Part shown: piece after piece, positions 63,661 through 64,000 of the stretch
How the letters are laid out: each line of letters opens with the position of its first letter
How positions within the stretch are numbered: position 1 is the first letter of the stretch
Made by a program: the position numbers and the translations under genes
Notes under the pieces: generated by a model
Told to the model about the DNA's origin: nothing
Database searches by the model: none
Seen by the model: the letters and a program-made list of their open reading frames with translations, nothing else
Assembly: GCA_040754335.1 (NCBI GenBank)
Contig: JBFMCV010000001.1
Span: 558,001 to 622,000 of the forward strand
Source: Thermodesulfobacteriota bacterium
GTDB lineage: Bacteria > Desulfobacterota_D > UBA1144 > Nemesobacterales > UBA2774
DNA length: 64,000 bases
Direction of reading: 5' to 3'

Positions 63661-64000
63661 CTAGTTCGTCAGCTCGCCGAAGCCTCCGAGAGCCTTCCCG
63701 TCTTTATAGAACGTGCTCGCGCTCATCGCCTCGGCGCTCCCGAACGCCGCAATGTTATACCCCATGGGAGACCGGAGCTCGCCGTTCTGAAGATAAGACG
63801 CCTTCTCCGCGTCTATCCACTCCCCCGTGCCGTAATCGGCGACGTATGCTGCAAGCGGGCTCTCCCCGCGTTTGCCTGCGTCCTTCAGGTCGTCCGCCAT
63901 GCACCCTATGTCGTCGAACTTCCTGGCCTCCCCGCTCGAAGTTATATATTGTGCGGCGAAACGCTTGTCGCTGATTATCATCCTGCACCTCTCGCAGGAG
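63661..64000 (-). CDS. NosL-like protein, start beyond right edge
   Basis: Partial: 113 codons including the stop are visible, the N-terminus lies outside. The visible start SCERCRMIISDKRFAAQYIT is the NosL family Cys-X2-Cys-X-Met copper-binding pattern, followed by KFDDIGCMADDLKDAGKRGE and YVADYGTGEWIDAEKASYLQ, also NosL features. NosL is an outer-membrane copper lipoprotein needed for nitrous oxide reductase maturation; relatives also occur without nos genes. Whether nosZ lies further right cannot be told. Confidence 0.85.
   Translation of the reverse strand, partial: SCERCRMIISDKRFAAQYITSSGEARKFDDIGCMADDLKDAGKRGESPLAAYVADYGTGEWIDAEKASYLQNGELRSPMGYNIAAFGSAEAMSASTFYKDGKALGGFGELTN

Overview
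The window comes from a GC-rich Gram-negative chromosome. Outer-membrane-type lipoproteins, periplasmic adaptor and secreted proteins, a futalosine-pathway menaquinone gene (mqnC), an IPTL-CTERM sorting tag and many short palindromic intergenic repeats suggest an uncultured deltaproteobacterial-type lineage (Desulfobacterota or a neighbour). That placement is inference; no 16S rRNA or ribosomal protein gene is present to settle it. Most genes are ordinary chromosomal housekeeping. No intact prophage, insertion sequence or CRISPR array was seen.

Layout. 1-9 kb: truncated rph, an ArsR/AHSA1 pair under a promoter that should make a leaderless transcript, a SulP transporter, a decayed DUF433/DUF5615 toxin-antitoxin remnant beside the 3' end of ssrA (tmRNA), then smpB, dtd, a LysM protein and an RpoD-like sigma factor. 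8.4-16.4 kb: two phasin-like proteins, an IPTL-CTERM protein, dodecin, acyl-CoA dehydrogenase, a nitroreductase-like protein and clpB. 16.4-23.7 kb: repeat-filled spacers around pyrF, proS and transporters. 23.8-31.8 kb: ptsH-ptsI, an envelope operon (transglutaminase, TPR lipoprotein, LolB-like lipoprotein) and mqnC. 32-40 kb: envelope proteins, glgA, KDPG aldolase, a Fur-family regulator, an orphan ParD-like antitoxin and an uncharacterised nitroreductase-like protein. 40-47 kb: a CYTH/ParA/CHAD cluster that may serve polyphosphate granules, an alcohol dehydrogenase and a three-gene MacAB/Lol-like exporter. 47.5-61.7 kb: a stress island with Hsp20, five UspA proteins of at least two paralogous types, a cytochrome c, a K+ channel, two CBS proteins, a fused kinase and a Ca2+-type P-ATPase, interrupted by a DUF2092/DUF6515 secreted pair. 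62-64 kb: a secreted protein, a TetR regulator and a partial NosL-like protein.

How the parts fit. ssrA and smpB form the trans-translation unit. dodecin, the two phasin-like genes and the nitroreductase gene share strong TTGAC-type promoters. HPr and enzyme I overlap by four bases and have no sugar permease nearby, which fits a regulatory PTS. Storage biology recurs: glycogen synthase, phasin-like proteins and CHAD/CYTH proteins. The most distinctive features are the ParA-CHAD-CYTH cluster, the UspA island, and the nested palindromic repeats, one block of which is flanked by a duplicated pyrF tail.
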